From: Pseudomonas umsongensis
GTDB taxonomy: Bacteria > Pseudomonadota > Gammaproteobacteria > Pseudomonadales > Pseudomonadaceae
Length of the DNA: 64,000 bases
Direction: 5' to 3'
Assembly (NCBI RefSeq): GCF_002236105.1
Contig: NZ_NIWU01000010.1
Span: forward strand, 1-64,000
Shown in pieces: positions 18,837 through 27,743 of this stretch (the first letter of the stretch is position 1; every line of letters begins with the position of its first letter). The notes under the pieces were generated by a model. The model did not search any database, had not been told where the DNA came from, and saw only the letters and a list, made by a program, of their open reading frames with translations. A program made the position numbers and the translations under genes.

Positions 18837-20578
18837 CAGCCGCGCCCTCCATTGGCTTTCAGTGGAACGACCGGCGCTGCGTTCGCTTGTTGGGTAGGTG
18901 GCAGGTTGTCCGGGGTGATGTTCATCAAACGCAGGGTGCCGGACATCACGCGGCTGAACACCGGCGCAGAGACCAGGCCACCGAAGTAACCAGCCTTGGT
19001 CGGCTCGTCGATCACCACCACGATGGCGTAGCGTGGATCGCTCATCGGGCCGAAACCGGCGAACAGCGAGCGGTAGGAGTTCTCGGCGTAGCCTTTGGTA
19101 CCGACCGACGTTTTACGCGCGGTACCCGACTTGCCGCCCACGTGATAGGCCGGCACCTGTGCACGGAATACACCGCGCGGCGCTTCAATCACTTGCTGCA
19201 GCATGCCTTGCATGGTCTTCGCGACGGCTTCCGGGAGCACCTGGGTAGTCTGCGGCGCCTTGTCGGTCTTGATCAGTGTCAGTGGCGCCAGGCGACCGTT
19301 GTTGGCCAACGCCGAGAACGCGTGAACCAACTGGATCGCCGTCACGGAAACACCGTAGCCGTAGGACAGCGTGGCGGTTTCAGCCTTGCGCCACTCGCGG
19401 TAGTTCGGCAGGTTGCCGACACGCTCGCCCGGGAAGCCGAGGCCGGTATCCTGGCCCAGACCGACTTTCTGAGCGAGACGGAAAATCGTCTCGCCACCGA
19501 TATCGAACGCGATCTTGCTCATGCCGACGTTACTGGAATTGATCAGGATGCCAGCCAGGTCGAGCACCGGCCCTTCGGACTTGGATACGTCCTTGATGGT
19601 GTACTTGCCGATCTGCAAGGAGCCCGGATACACCTCGACGGTATCGCTCGGTTTCCAGCGCCCGGTTTCGATCGCGGCGCTCATGGAGATCGCCTTCATG
19701 GTCGAACCCGGTTCGAACACGTCGATCATCGCGCGGTTACGCATCATCGCCGGTTGAAGGTTGCGGCGGTTGTTCGGGTTGTAGGTCGGCTGGTTGACCA
19801 TGGCGAGGATTTCGCCGGTCTTCACGTCCATGATCACCAGGCTGCCGGCCTTGGCGCCGTTCTCGATGATCGCGTTGCGCAACTCGCGGTTGGCCAGGTA
19901 CTGCAGGCGCAGGTCAATGGACAACGCCAAGGGCTTTCCGGCCTTGGCGTTTTTGGTAACCTGGACATCCTTGATCAACCGGCCGCGCCGGTCCTTGATC
20001 ACCTGCCGTTTGCCGGGGACCCCGGCCAGCCATTCATCGTAGGCCAGCTCGACACCTTCGCGTCCGTGGTCATCAATGTCGGTAAAGCCGACCATATGGG
20101 CCGTGACCTCACCAGCCGGGTAGAAACGGCGGAACTCTTCGATCCCATAGACACCCGGCACTTTCAGGTCGAGTACGGCCTGGCCTTGCTCAGGCGTCAG
20201 CCCGCGCACCAGATAAATGAACTCCTTGTTGGCCTGTGCCTCTAGGCGCTCGGCCAGGGCCTTGGGGTCTTGCCCCAGCGCGGCAGCCAGTGCCGGCCAT
20301 TTTTCCTTGGCCAGCTGCATTTCCTTGGCATTGGCCCACAGGGTGGTGACCGGCGTACTCACGGCCAAAGGTTCGCCATTTCGGTCGGTGATCAGGCCAC
20401 GGTGAGCCGGGATCGGAATATGCCGAACGCTGCGCGCATCGCCCTGGCCTTTGAGAAAGGCACGGTCGACCACTTGCAGGTCAATGATGCGCCAGGCGAT
20501 CGCCGCCACCATGACGCCGAGCAGACCCAGCACCAGGCGGAAGCGCCATGGAAAAAGAGCACCTTCGAGTTTCATCAT
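18836..20578 (-). CDS. ftsI: Septal transpeptidase PBP3
   Basis: A class B penicillin-binding protein that cross-links septal peptidoglycan with FtsW. It has 580 residues. A short cytoplasmic tail and one membrane helix (about 11-32) are followed by the dimerisation domain and the transpeptidase. The three catalytic motifs are visible: STMK (SxxK), SSN and KSGTA. The ATGATG start overlaps the ftsL stop by four bases; the second ATG at 20575 is equally possible. Confidence 0.98.
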   Translation of the reverse strand: MMKLEGALFPWRFRLVLGLLGVMVAAIAWRIIDLQVVDRAFLKGQGDARSVRHIPIPAHRGLITDRNGEPLAVSTPVTTLWANAKEMQLAKEKWPALAAALGQDPKALAERLEAQANKEFIYLVRGLTPEQGQAVLDLKVPGVYGIEEFRRFYPAGEVTAHMVGFTDIDDHGREGVELAYDEWLAGVPGKRQVIKDRRGRLIKDVQVTKNAKAGKPLALSIDLRLQYLANRELRNAIIENGAKAGSLVIMDVKTGEILAMVNQPTYNPNNRRNLQPAMMRNRAMIDVFEPGSTMKAISMSAAIETGRWKPSDTVEVYPGSLQIGKYTIKDVSKSEGPVLDLAGILINSSNVGMSKIAFDIGGETIFRLAQKVGLGQDTGLGFPGERVGNLPNYREWRKAETATLSYGYGVSVTAIQLVHAFSALANNGRLAPLTLIKTDKAPQTTQVLPEAVAKTMQGMLQQVIEAPRGVFRAQVPAYHVGGKSGTARKTSVGTKGYAENSYRSLFAGFGPMSDPRYAIVVVIDEPTKAGYFGGLVSAPVFSRVMSGTLRLMNITPDNLPPTQQANAAPVVPLKANGGRG

Positions 20579-20868
20579 GGCGCCACCATCTGCACTTCGG
20601 CGGCACCGGGAATGCGCATTTTCAGTTGTTCAGTGGCCAACACTTCGATACGGCTATGGGCGGTCCAGGTGCTTTGTTCGAGAATCAAGCGCCCCCATTC
20701 GGCCTGCGCCTTATCGCGCACGCTCAACTCGCTGTACAACGCGTTCAGCAACTGACGGTTCCAGTGTGCGCTGTAGGACACGCCTATGGCCGACACGAGC
20801 ACGCCAACGAACAACAGCAGCATGAAAAAGCTTCCGCCGGGCAGTGGCTTGGCGAAAAGCTTGCTCAC
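20575..20868 (-). CDS. ftsL: Cell division protein FtsL
   Basis: A small bitopic protein of the FtsQLB complex that activates FtsWI. It has 97 residues: a short cytoplasmic N-terminus (MSKLFAKPLPGGSF), one helix at about 15-35 (FMLLLFVGVLVSAIGVSYSA), and a periplasmic coiled coil. Sequence conservation is low in this family, so position between rsmH and ftsI is the main support. It overlaps rsmH by four bases. Confidence 0.95.
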   Translation of the reverse strand: MSKLFAKPLPGGSFFMLLLFVGVLVSAIGVSYSAHWNRQLLNALYSELSVRDKAQAEWGRLILEQSTWTAHSRIEVLATEQLKMRIPGAAEVQMVAP

Positions 20869-21812
20869 CGCAGCTTCTCCGCCACACGCATGACAGCACT
20901 GCGCGAACGTGGGTTGGCCTTCAGCTCGGCATCGGAGGCCGTCTGCGCTTTGCCATGGATCTTGATTTTCGGTTCGAAGGCGACGTGCCGAACCGGCAGG
21001 TTGCGTGGCAGGTTGTCGGCTTCGCCTTTAACCAGCTTGCGCATGAACAGCTTGACGATGCGATCTTCCAGCGAATGGAAGCTGATGACCACCAGGCGAC
21101 CGCCCACTTCCAGGCTCTCCAGCGCCGCTTCAAGGCCGGCTTCCAGATCGCCCAGTTCGTTGTTGACGTGAATGCGCAGGCCCTGGAATGCACGGGTTGC
21201 CGGGTTCTTGCCCTTTTCCCAGGCAGGATTCGCCACTTTCAGGACTTCAGCCAGATCGGCAGTGCGCTCGAACGGCTTGATATCGCGACGTTCGGCGACG
21301 GCACGGGCCATGCGCCCGGAAAACCGCTCTTCGCCGTATTCCTTGAACACTCGGGCGATTTCTTCCACGGGCGCGGTGTTGACGAATTCGGCCGCGCTGA
21401 TCCCGCGGGACGGGTCCATGCGCATGTCCAGCGGACCATCGTTGAGAAAACTGAAACCGCGCTCCGGGTCATCCAGCTGTGGCGAAGAGACGCCCAGGTC
21501 GAGCAATACACCGCTGACCTTGCCGTTCATGCCGCGCGCGGCGACTTCCGCACCCAGCTCGGCAAAGCTGCGCTGCACAACGACAAAGCGGCCGTCTTCG
21601 GCCGCTAGCGTCTGCCCGGTGGCAATCGCTTGAGGGTCTTTGTCGAACCCTAGCAACCGACCATCGGGACCGAGCCGGCTGAGGATCAACCGGCTGTGTC
21701 CGCCGCGTCCGAACGTGCCGTCCAGATAGCAGCCATCAGGACGTACGGCGAGAGCCTCGACGGCTTCGTCAAGCAGTACGGTGATGTGGTTAAAGCCGCT
21801 ATCTATAGTCAC
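20865..21812 (-). CDS. rsmH: 16S rRNA m4C1402 methyltransferase
   Basis: N4-methylates C1402 of 16S rRNA, using S-adenosylmethionine. It has 315 residues. DGTFGRGGHSRLILSRLGP is the SAM-binding motif; DLGVSSPQLDDPERGFSF and HSLEDRIVKLFM are signatures of the MraW family. RsmI, the partner that methylates the ribose of the same nucleotide, is encoded about 1.2 kb away. It overlaps mraZ by four bases. Confidence 0.98.
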   Translation of the reverse strand: MTIDSGFNHITVLLDEAVEALAVRPDGCYLDGTFGRGGHSRLILSRLGPDGRLLGFDKDPQAIATGQTLAAEDGRFVVVQRSFAELGAEVAARGMNGKVSGVLLDLGVSSPQLDDPERGFSFLNDGPLDMRMDPSRGISAAEFVNTAPVEEIARVFKEYGEERFSGRMARAVAERRDIKPFERTADLAEVLKVANPAWEKGKNPATRAFQGLRIHVNNELGDLEAGLEAALESLEVGGRLVVISFHSLEDRIVKLFMRKLVKGEADNLPRNLPVRHVAFEPKIKIHGKAQTASDAELKANPRSRSAVMRVAEKLR

Positions 21813-22264
21813 AGGATCAATTCACGCAGTTCGTCAGGCATCGCGCCCGGTTCTTGAATAGCAGCCAGGTCAGCGGCAGCAACCGCATCCCAGGCATCCT
21901 CGTCCCACAATTGGAACTTGTTCAGTTGGCCTACCAGCATCGCGCGCTTATCCAACTTGGCATATTCACGAAGACGCGGCGGAACCAGAAAACGACCACT
22001 GCCATCGAGCTCGAGGTCGACGGCATTACCAATCAGTAAACGTTGCAGACGACGGTTCGCTTCATGAAGCGAAGGCAGTGCGCGCAGTTTGGTTTCAATA
22101 ATTTCCCACTCATCGAGGGGGTAAACACACAAACACGGATCAACGGCATCAATTGTGACAATTAACTGCCCGGAACTTCGCGAAACCAGCTCGTCACGGT
22201 ACCGGCTCGGCATGGCGAGACGGCCCTTTGCATCGAGACTGATAGCGTTGGCTCCGCGAAACAC
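21809..22264 (-). CDS. mraZ: Transcriptional regulator MraZ
   Basis: The first gene of the dcw cluster. It has 151 residues made of two AbrB-like SpoVT repeats (MFRGANAISLDAKGRLAMPS and LELDGSGRFLVPPRLREYA). In E. coli MraZ forms a ring that represses its own promoter by binding short repeats. Matching repeats are present just upstream here (22305-22331), so autoregulation is likely. Confidence 0.97.
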   Translation of the reverse strand: MFRGANAISLDAKGRLAMPSRYRDELVSRSSGQLIVTIDAVDPCLCVYPLDEWEIIETKLRALPSLHEANRRLQRLLIGNAVDLELDGSGRFLVPPRLREYAKLDKRAMLVGQLNKFQLWDEDAWDAVAAADLAAIQEPGAMPDELRELIL

Positions 22265-22304
22265 GTCAGCGTTTCTCCAAATTCTAGCGTTTCTAGCTCA
22301 AAAA

Positions 22305-22331
22305 ACCCACTTCATGCCACTTTCCGCCACT
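22305..22331 (-). promoter_or_regulatory. MraZ operator: three GTGG repeats
   Basis: On the minus strand AAGTGGC, AAGTGGC and AAGTGGG follow each other with an exact 10-base period (GTGGC-N5-GTGGC-N5-GTGGG). MraZ of E. coli is known to bind TGGGN repeats with 5-base spacers. The repeats lie directly downstream of the predicted -10 box, in the mraZ leader. Confidence 0.8.
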
Positions 22332-22338
22332 TGCGCAC

Positions 22339-22368
22339 ACTATAGGAATGCGCCCACCGCACCGTCAA
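22339..22368 (-). promoter_or_regulatory. Predicted sigma70 promoter of the dcw cluster
   Basis: On the minus strand TTGACG (22363-22368) and TATAGT (22339-22344) are separated by 18 bases. Transcription would start around 22332 and run through the MraZ repeats into mraZ, 75 bases downstream of the -10 box. Confidence 0.75.
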
Positions 22369-22621
22369 GGCGCGCCTTAAAGGAAAACCCTTACAGAACT
22401 GAGATTTAGGAGCATATAGAGGGGAGCAAGCAGGATCAGGCAGATGAAAACGCCCAATAACTTGAATCAGCACAAGGGGCTGCGCTCGGAAGTTAAAGTG
22501 ATTTATTAAGAGTAAGATTTTTTTGGTATTACGAAAGTGATAATGCGGACGTTTGGGAAAGGAGGGTAATTGCCATCATCAGGCCCCTGCTCAATGAGTT
22601 AAGCAGAGGGGAGAAAAAAGG
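22369..22621. other. Intergenic stretch between rnpB and mraZ promoter
   Basis: No gene seen. The composition is AT-richer than its surroundings. An imperfect stem CCCCTGCT/AGCAGAGGGG lies at about 22585-22612, next to the T run (minus strand, 22614-22620) that ends rnpB transcription. Nothing else recognisable. Confidence 0.5.
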
Positions 22622-22978
22622 TGGAGAGTCGATCTGTAAGCCGGGTTCTGTCTTGAACAGTCATTCGTCTACGATGGCCATCACTGGACACCTTTAGCAA
22701 CCTACCCGGTCCCAGCGCGGGCCACGCCTTGGGACCCTATTTGGTCTTGCTCCAAGTGGGGTTTACCTAGCCACGAACTGTTGCCAGACGTGCGGTGCGC
22801 TCTTACCGCACCTTTTCACCCTTACCGGCGCCGAAGCGCTTAGGCGGTTATTTTCTGTGGCACTTTCCGTAGGCTCACGCCTCCCAGGCATTACCTGGCA
22901 CTTCGCCCTATGGAGCCCGGACTTTCCTCCCCCCCCTAATTTTCATAGAGGGCAGCGACTGTCCGATCGACTCTCCGC
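22622..22978 (-). ncRNA. rnpB: RNase P RNA (class A)
   Basis: The catalytic RNA that matures tRNA 5' ends. On the minus strand it starts GAGAGTCGATCGGACAGTCG and ends ATCGACTCTCC, the two arms of helix P1. It contains GAGGAAAGTCCGGGCTCCAT (the CRI core block), GGTAAACCCC, and near the end GACAGAACCCGGCTTACAGA (the P4 partner and CR V). All are diagnostic of bacterial type A RNase P RNA. A T run directly follows the 3' helix. Confidence 0.97.
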
Positions 22979-23048
22979 CGCGAAGGTTAACGGCAGAGCG
23001 ACCGAAGAACAAGTGATAAACGCCTCCGGCCACGCCAGCGCGTCGGTT

Positions 23049-23921
23049 TTACTCGCCTTTCTGTTTATCCAGCGCGACCTGATAGAGAACATTCTTGCGC
23101 TCGCCGGTAATTTGCGCGGCCAACGCCGCTGCACGCTTGAGCGGCATCTCTTCAAGCAACAGATCGAGGATCCGCATCGCCTCACTGCTGACAGCGCCTT
23201 CTTCCTCGGGAGCCGTCCACCCCGCCACCAGCACCACGCACTCACCCCGCTGCTGATTACTGTCCGACTCGACGAACTCGCGTAATTGGGCGAGCGGCAA
23301 GCCCTTGAGCGTTTCGAACGTCTTGGTCAACTCCCGCGCCAGCAAAGCCGGGCGTTCGGCACCGAACACCTGTTCCATGTCCTGTAGGCATTCGAGGATA
23401 CGGTGCGGCGCCTCATAGAAAATCAGCGTGCGCGATTCCTCCTTGATGAGCTCCAGGCGCGCACGACGCCCCACTGCCTTGGCCGGCAGGAAGCCTTCGA
23501 AGATGAAGCGGTCCGACGGCAAACCCGCCGCCGACAGCGCCGCAATCAACGCACAAGCCCCCGGCACCGGCACCACGTTGATACCCGCCGCACGCGCCTG
23601 ACGAACCAGGTGATAGCCAGGATCGGAAATCAGCGGCGTGCCGGCATCGGAAATCAATGCGACATCGTCACCCGCGAGCAAGCGGGTAATAAAGCGGCTA
23701 CCTTCATCACGCTCGTTATGCTCATGACAGGCAGCCAGGGGCGTGGGAATGCCGAAATGCTGCATCAGGCGCTGGGAGTGACGGGTGTCCTCGGCGGCAA
23801 TCAAGGCGACCTCACGCAGAATCTTCAGCGCCCGGGCACTGATATCGTCCAGGTTGCCGATGGGCGTCGCCACCACATAGAGCGAGCCAGCAGCGGAATT
23901 CAAAGCACCTGGAGCAGTCAA
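23049..23921 (-). CDS. rsmI: 16S rRNA 2'-O-ribose C1402 methyltransferase
   Basis: Methylates the ribose of C1402, the same residue modified by RsmH. It has 290 residues with the TTG start at 23921, which has GAGG eight bases upstream and gives the family N-terminus TAPGALNSAAGSLYVVATPI. An ATG further upstream would add about 33 unrelated residues. LYVVATPIGNLDDISARAL and DAGTPLISDPGY are SAM-binding tetrapyrrole-methylase signatures. It is divergent from lpoA and adjacent to rnpB. Confidence 0.93.
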   Translation of the reverse strand: MTAPGALNSAAGSLYVVATPIGNLDDISARALKILREVALIAAEDTRHSQRLMQHFGIPTPLAACHEHNERDEGSRFITRLLAGDDVALISDAGTPLISDPGYHLVRQARAAGINVVPVPGACALIAALSAAGLPSDRFIFEGFLPAKAVGRRARLELIKEESRTLIFYEAPHRILECLQDMEQVFGAERPALLARELTKTFETLKGLPLAQLREFVESDSNQQRGECVVLVAGWTAPEEEGAVSSEAMRILDLLLEEMPLKRAAALAAQITGERKNVLYQVALDKQKGE

Positions 23922-24129
23922 AGCGCACACCTCATGATCGGTAAAACGGCCATTGTAACGCGTAGCGACGCTCGCGATACGGGCAAGCGACACCCGCTTT
24001 TGCGGCCTTTTGTGGCGCACAGCAACATTTACACCCGCTAAATTGGTCGATTCGCACGACCGACATCGCGCCCCGGCCAGTGCTTGGGTACAATTCCACG
24101 CTAATTTGATCGAGTATCAGGAACACTAC

Positions 24130-25941
24130 ATGATCGCTTGCCTGCGGCTGTTCTCTGCCCTATGCCTCGCTGCCTTGCTGGCGGCTTGCGCCAGCTCGCC
24201 CTCCTCCAGCCTTGGCGAACTTCCACGGACCCCGGATGCCAGCATCGAGCAACTGCTCGAAAAGGCCACCCAAAGCAAATCGCCGGAAGACGCGGCGCTG
24301 CTGCGCCTGAGCGCAGCCGACCTGGCCTATCGCCAGGGCAATGCCGGCCAGTCCGCGCAGATCCTGCAACAGGTCCCAGTGGAAACACTCAAGCCGGGCC
24401 AGCAGATCTTCGCCAACACCCTGGCGGCCGAACTGGCCATGACGCGCAACCAACCGAAAGCCGCGCTAACCGCCTTGAGCCATCCAAGCCTGCAGCGCCT
24501 CGGTGAAATGCCGGAAGAGCAACAGGTGCGCACCGGCACCGTTCGCGCCCGCGCCCTTGAAGCCGATGGCCAAACCCTCGCCGCCGCACGGGAACGCATC
24601 TTCATCGCCCCACTGCTCAGCGGTGAAGCCGCCAGCAAGAACCACGAGGCGATCTGGGTCTTGATCGCTTCGCTGCCGACCGACCAATTGCAGCCAACCA
24701 CCACCGACGATCTTGGCGGCTGGATGGCCCTGGCGCTGGCAGTGAAATCTGCCGGCACCCTGGAGCAGCAGCAGGCGGCGATCGACAACTGGCGCGCCCA
24801 GAATCCGAAACACCCGGCCGCCAAACAGCTTCCACTGCCGCTGACCAACCTCAAGGACCTGGCCAGCCAGCCCCTGAGCAAGATCGCCCTGCTCCTGCCG
24901 CAGGACGGCCCGCTGGCATCGGTTGGCAAAGCATTGCGCGAAGGCTTCATGGCCGCCCACTACCAGGCACAACAAGCCGGGCAGAAACCGCCAGCCATCG
25001 AGTTCTATGACAGCTCGCGCCTGACCTCGCTCGACGAGTTCTATCGCAAGGCCCAGGCCGATGGCGTGCAACTGGTGGTAGGCCCGCTGGAAAAACCACT
25101 GGTCAAACAGCTCAGCGCCCGACCACAACTGCCTATCACCACGTTGGCGCTGAACTACAGCGAAGGCGCACAAGGACCCGCCCAGCTGTTCCAGTTCGGC
25201 CTGGCCGCTGAAGACGAAGCCCGCGAAGTATCGCGCCGCGCTCGCGCCGATGGCTTGCATCGCGCCGCCATCATGGTCCCCAAGGGCGAGTGGGGCGACC
25301 GCGTACTCAAGGCGTTCAGCCAGGACTGGCAAGCCAATGGTGGCAGCATCGTCGCCACCGAGCGTGTCGACCAGCCGGTACAACTGGCCCAGCAGATTGC
25401 CGACATGTTCCAGCTGCGCCAGAGTGAAGGTCGCGCCAAGAGCTTGCAATCCACTGTTGGCTCGCAGGTAGCCGCCCAGCCGTCGCGTCGCCAGGACATC
25501 GAGTTCATTTTCCTCGCCGCAACGCCCCAACAGGCGCAGCAGATCAAGCCGACCTTGAACTTCCAGTACGCGGGTGACGTTCCGGTCTACGCCACGTCCC
25601 ACGTCTTCAGCGCCAGCGGTGACGTCAACCAGTACAACGACATGAATGGCGTGCGCTTTTGCGAAACCCCATGGCTGCTGGACGCCAATGACCCTCTGCG
25701 TCGCCAGGTCACCGCGCAATGGCCGCAAGCGGCCGGCAGCCTGGGTCGCCTGTACGCCATGGGCGTGGACGCCTATCGCCTGGCGCCACGCCTGGGCCAG
25801 CTCAAGGCCCTGCCGGACAGCCGTATCGAAGGTCAATCGGGCAGCCTGAGCATGACCCAGAACCAGCGAGTGGTGCGTGAGTTGCCATGGGCGGAGTTCG
25901 TCAATGGTCAGGTGCAACGCTTGCCGAACACCCCGCGCTGA
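24130..25941 (+). CDS. lpoA: Outer-membrane lipoprotein LpoA, activator of PBP1a-type synthase
   Basis: A lipoprotein that reaches across the periplasm to stimulate a class A penicillin-binding protein. It has 603 residues. The signal peptide ends in the lipobox LLAAC, giving a lipidated Cys20. The N-terminal half is helical and TPR-like (to about 240); the C-terminal half resembles a periplasmic binding fold (KIALLLPQDGPLASVGKALR onward). The order lpoA-yraN-diaA-like-dolP is the same as in E. coli. P. aeruginosa uses a different activator, LpoP, for PBP1b, so the partner here is inferred. Confidence 0.88.
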   Translation: MIACLRLFSALCLAALLAACASSPSSSLGELPRTPDASIEQLLEKATQSKSPEDAALLRLSAADLAYRQGNAGQSAQILQQVPVETLKPGQQIFANTLAAELAMTRNQPKAALTALSHPSLQRLGEMPEEQQVRTGTVRARALEADGQTLAAARERIFIAPLLSGEAASKNHEAIWVLIASLPTDQLQPTTTDDLGGWMALALAVKSAGTLEQQQAAIDNWRAQNPKHPAAKQLPLPLTNLKDLASQPLSKIALLLPQDGPLASVGKALREGFMAAHYQAQQAGQKPPAIEFYDSSRLTSLDEFYRKAQADGVQLVVGPLEKPLVKQLSARPQLPITTLALNYSEGAQGPAQLFQFGLAAEDEAREVSRRARADGLHRAAIMVPKGEWGDRVLKAFSQDWQANGGSIVATERVDQPVQLAQQIADMFQLRQSEGRAKSLQSTVGSQVAAQPSRRQDIEFIFLAATPQQAQQIKPTLNFQYAGDVPVYATSHVFSASGDVNQYNDMNGVRFCETPWLLDANDPLRRQVTAQWPQAAGSLGRLYAMGVDAYRLAPRLGQLKALPDSRIEGQSGSLSMTQNQRVVRELPWAEFVNGQVQRLPNTPR

Positions 25942-26303
25942 TGCCTGAAAGGTCTCGCCAGCAATGCGGTAAAGATGCCGAGCGCCATGCGCTCGAGCAT
26001 CTTCAGCAACACGGCCTGCAGCTACTGGCGCAGAACTGGTTGTGTAAACGCGGCGAGCTTGATCTGGTCATGCTGGAGGGCGATACAGTAGTATTCGTTG
26101 AAGTTCGCTACAGAAAGAACACTCAATGGGGTGGCGCGCTCGATAGCATCGATGAGCGCAAACGGCAAAAACTGATTTTTGCCGCGCAGTATTTTCTCCA
26201 GCGAGAGTCGCGCTGGGCAAACTCCCCTTGCCGCTTCGACGTGGTTGCGATCGACAGCAACCTCGATCAGTTGAACTGGTTGCAAAATGCCTTCGACAGC
26301 TGA
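25941..26303 (+). CDS. yraN: UPF0102 family protein YraN
   Basis: It has 120 residues, from the ATG that shares one base with the lpoA stop (TGATG). GKDAERHALEHLQQHGLQLL, CKRGELDLVMLEGDTVVFVE and VRYRKNTQWGGALDSID match the UPF0102 fold. That fold resembles Holliday-junction resolvases and keeps the ELD...EVR pattern of a PD-(D/E)xK nuclease. Its function is not established. Confidence 0.9.
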   Translation: MPERSRQQCGKDAERHALEHLQQHGLQLLAQNWLCKRGELDLVMLEGDTVVFVEVRYRKNTQWGGALDSIDERKRQKLIFAAQYFLQRESRWANSPCRFDVVAIDSNLDQLNWLQNAFDS

Positions 26304-26407
26304 TTGCCTACGCCCCGAACCGGACACTACCACTCAACACTTTTGCTCTTTGCTTTGCGGGCTGCACATTCACGTGCCGGACAGCCGCGCTCAATAAGGT
26401 CACACAG

Positions 26408-27001
26408 ATGGACATGCAATCCCGAATTCGCCAGCTTTTTCAGGCCAGTATCGACACCAAGCAACAGGCGATGGAAGTACTTGCACCGCACATCGAGCAA
26501 GCCAGCCAAGTGATGGTCAACGCCTTGCTCAACGAGGGGAAGATGCTTTCCTGCGGCAATGGTGGTTCCGCTGGCGACGCCCAGCACTTTTCGTCCGAGC
26601 TGCTCAACCGCTTCGAGCGCGAACGCCCGAGCCTGCCAGCCATTGCGCTGACGACGGACAGCTCGACGATCACCTCGATCGCCAACGACTACAGCTACAA
26701 CGAAATTTTCTCCAAACAGATCCGTGCTCTTGGCCAGCCGGGCGATGTGCTGCTGGCAATTTCCACCAGCGGCAACTCGGCAAACATAATTCAAGCGATC
26801 CAGGCCGCACATGATCGCGAAATGATTGTCGTAGCATTGACCGGTCGCGATGGCGGCGGCATGGCGTCGCTGCTTTTGCCTGAGGACGTAGAGATTCGCG
26901 TACCGGCCAACGTTACCGCACGTATCCAGGAAGTCCACCTGCTGGCGATCCACTGCCTTTGCGACTTGATCGACAGCCAACTGTTCGGGAGTGAAGAATG
27001 A
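26408..27001 (+). CDS. gmhA: SIS-domain phosphoheptose isomerase / DiaA-like protein
   Basis: It has 197 residues of a single SIS domain. SCGNGGSAGDAQHFSSELLN, AISTSGNSANIIQAIQAA and RIQEVHLLAIHCLCDLID are family motifs. In P. aeruginosa the equivalent gene is annotated gmhA, which converts sedoheptulose-7-phosphate to the first heptose precursor of LPS core. In E. coli the gene at the same place, between yraN and dolP, is diaA, a DnaA-binding initiation factor. Sequence alone does not separate the two roles. It overlaps dolP as ATGA. Confidence 0.85.
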   Translation: MDMQSRIRQLFQASIDTKQQAMEVLAPHIEQASQVMVNALLNEGKMLSCGNGGSAGDAQHFSSELLNRFERERPSLPAIALTTDSSTITSIANDYSYNEIFSKQIRALGQPGDVLLAISTSGNSANIIQAIQAAHDREMIVVALTGRDGGGMASLLLPEDVEIRVPANVTARIQEVHLLAIHCLCDLIDSQLFGSEE

Positions 27002-27576
27002 CCCCTAATCGCCTCGGCCTACTGGCCCTGACCCTGTGCCTCGGCATCAGCGGCTGCACCTCGGTGGTTAATGCCAGCCGTGAAGCGCCGATTGAAGATG
27101 ATCGCGGCACCCGCACTTTCGGCAGCAAGATCGACGACTCATTGATCGACACCAAGGTCGGCGTCAACATCGCCAAGGCCGATCCGGCCCTGGACAACGA
27201 TTCGCACATTGTCGTCACCAGCTTCAACGGCGTCGTGCTGCTCGCCGGGCAAACCCCGCGTGCCGACCTCAAGGCCAAGGCCGAACAGGCCGCTGCCGCC
27301 GTCCAGCGGGTGAAGACGGTCCACAACGAACTGCAGGTCCTGCCACCCTCCGGCTTCCTTGCCCGCCAGAACGACACCTGGCTGACCTCCAAGATCAAGA
27401 CCCAGATGCTCACCGACCCGAACATCCCCGGCTCGCGCATCAAGGTTGTCACCGAGAACGGCATCGTTTACCTGCTGGGCTTGCTGACCAAGCAGGAAGC
27501 CGCCCAGGCGACGAACCTGGTGCAAGGGGTTTCCGGCGTGCAGAAGATTGTGAAGCTGTTTGAGTACATCGACTGA
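26998..27576 (+). CDS. dolP: BON-domain outer-membrane lipoprotein DolP
   Basis: It has 192 residues. The signal peptide ends GISGC, giving lipidated Cys19. Two BON domains follow (about 45-115: DTKVGVNIAKADPALDNDSH, and 125-190: TSKIKTQMLTDPNIPGSRIK). In E. coli DolP (YraP) binds anionic phospholipids at division sites and supports outer-membrane integrity and BAM. It closes the lpoA cluster. Confidence 0.92.
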   Translation: MTPNRLGLLALTLCLGISGCTSVVNASREAPIEDDRGTRTFGSKIDDSLIDTKVGVNIAKADPALDNDSHIVVTSFNGVVLLAGQTPRADLKAKAEQAAAAVQRVKTVHNELQVLPPSGFLARQNDTWLTSKIKTQMLTDPNIPGSRIKVVTENGIVYLLGLLTKQEAAQATNLVQGVSGVQKIVKLFEYID

Positions 27577-27584
27577 CCCCGCTC

Positions 27585-27671
27585 CTGTAGGAGCTGCCGC
27601 AGGCTGCGATCTTTTGATCTTAAAAGACAAAATCAAAAGATCGCAGCCTCGTTTCACTCGACAGCTCCTAC
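27585..27671. repeat. REP palindrome (CTGCCGCAGG type)
   Basis: GTAGGAGCTGCCGCAGGCTG and an inverted copy ending GACAGCTCCTAC surround GATCTTTTGAT...ATCAAAAGATC. The left arm is more intact than the right, where the CTGCGGCAGC block has degenerated. Confidence 0.75.
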
Positions 27672-27673
27672 GC

Positions 27674-27743
27674 TTGAAGGTGGTGAAGTAATAAAAAAGG
27701 CGATCCTTTCGGATCGCCTTTTTTATTACTTCACCACCTTCAA
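27674..27743. terminator. 33-bp perfect hairpin; shared dolP/sspB terminator
   Basis: Positions 27674-27706 and 27711-27743 are perfect inverted complements around a TTTC loop. The core AAGGCGATCC/GGATCGCCTT with A/T flanks is an ordinary bidirectional terminator. The arms continue beyond it, so that the last six codons and stop of sspB (27726-27743) are mirrored at 27674-27691. Confidence 0.85.

Noticed and set aside
22857..23285. 142-codon plus-strand frame
   Set aside because: It covers the 5' half of RNase P RNA and the end of rsmI; no independent support.
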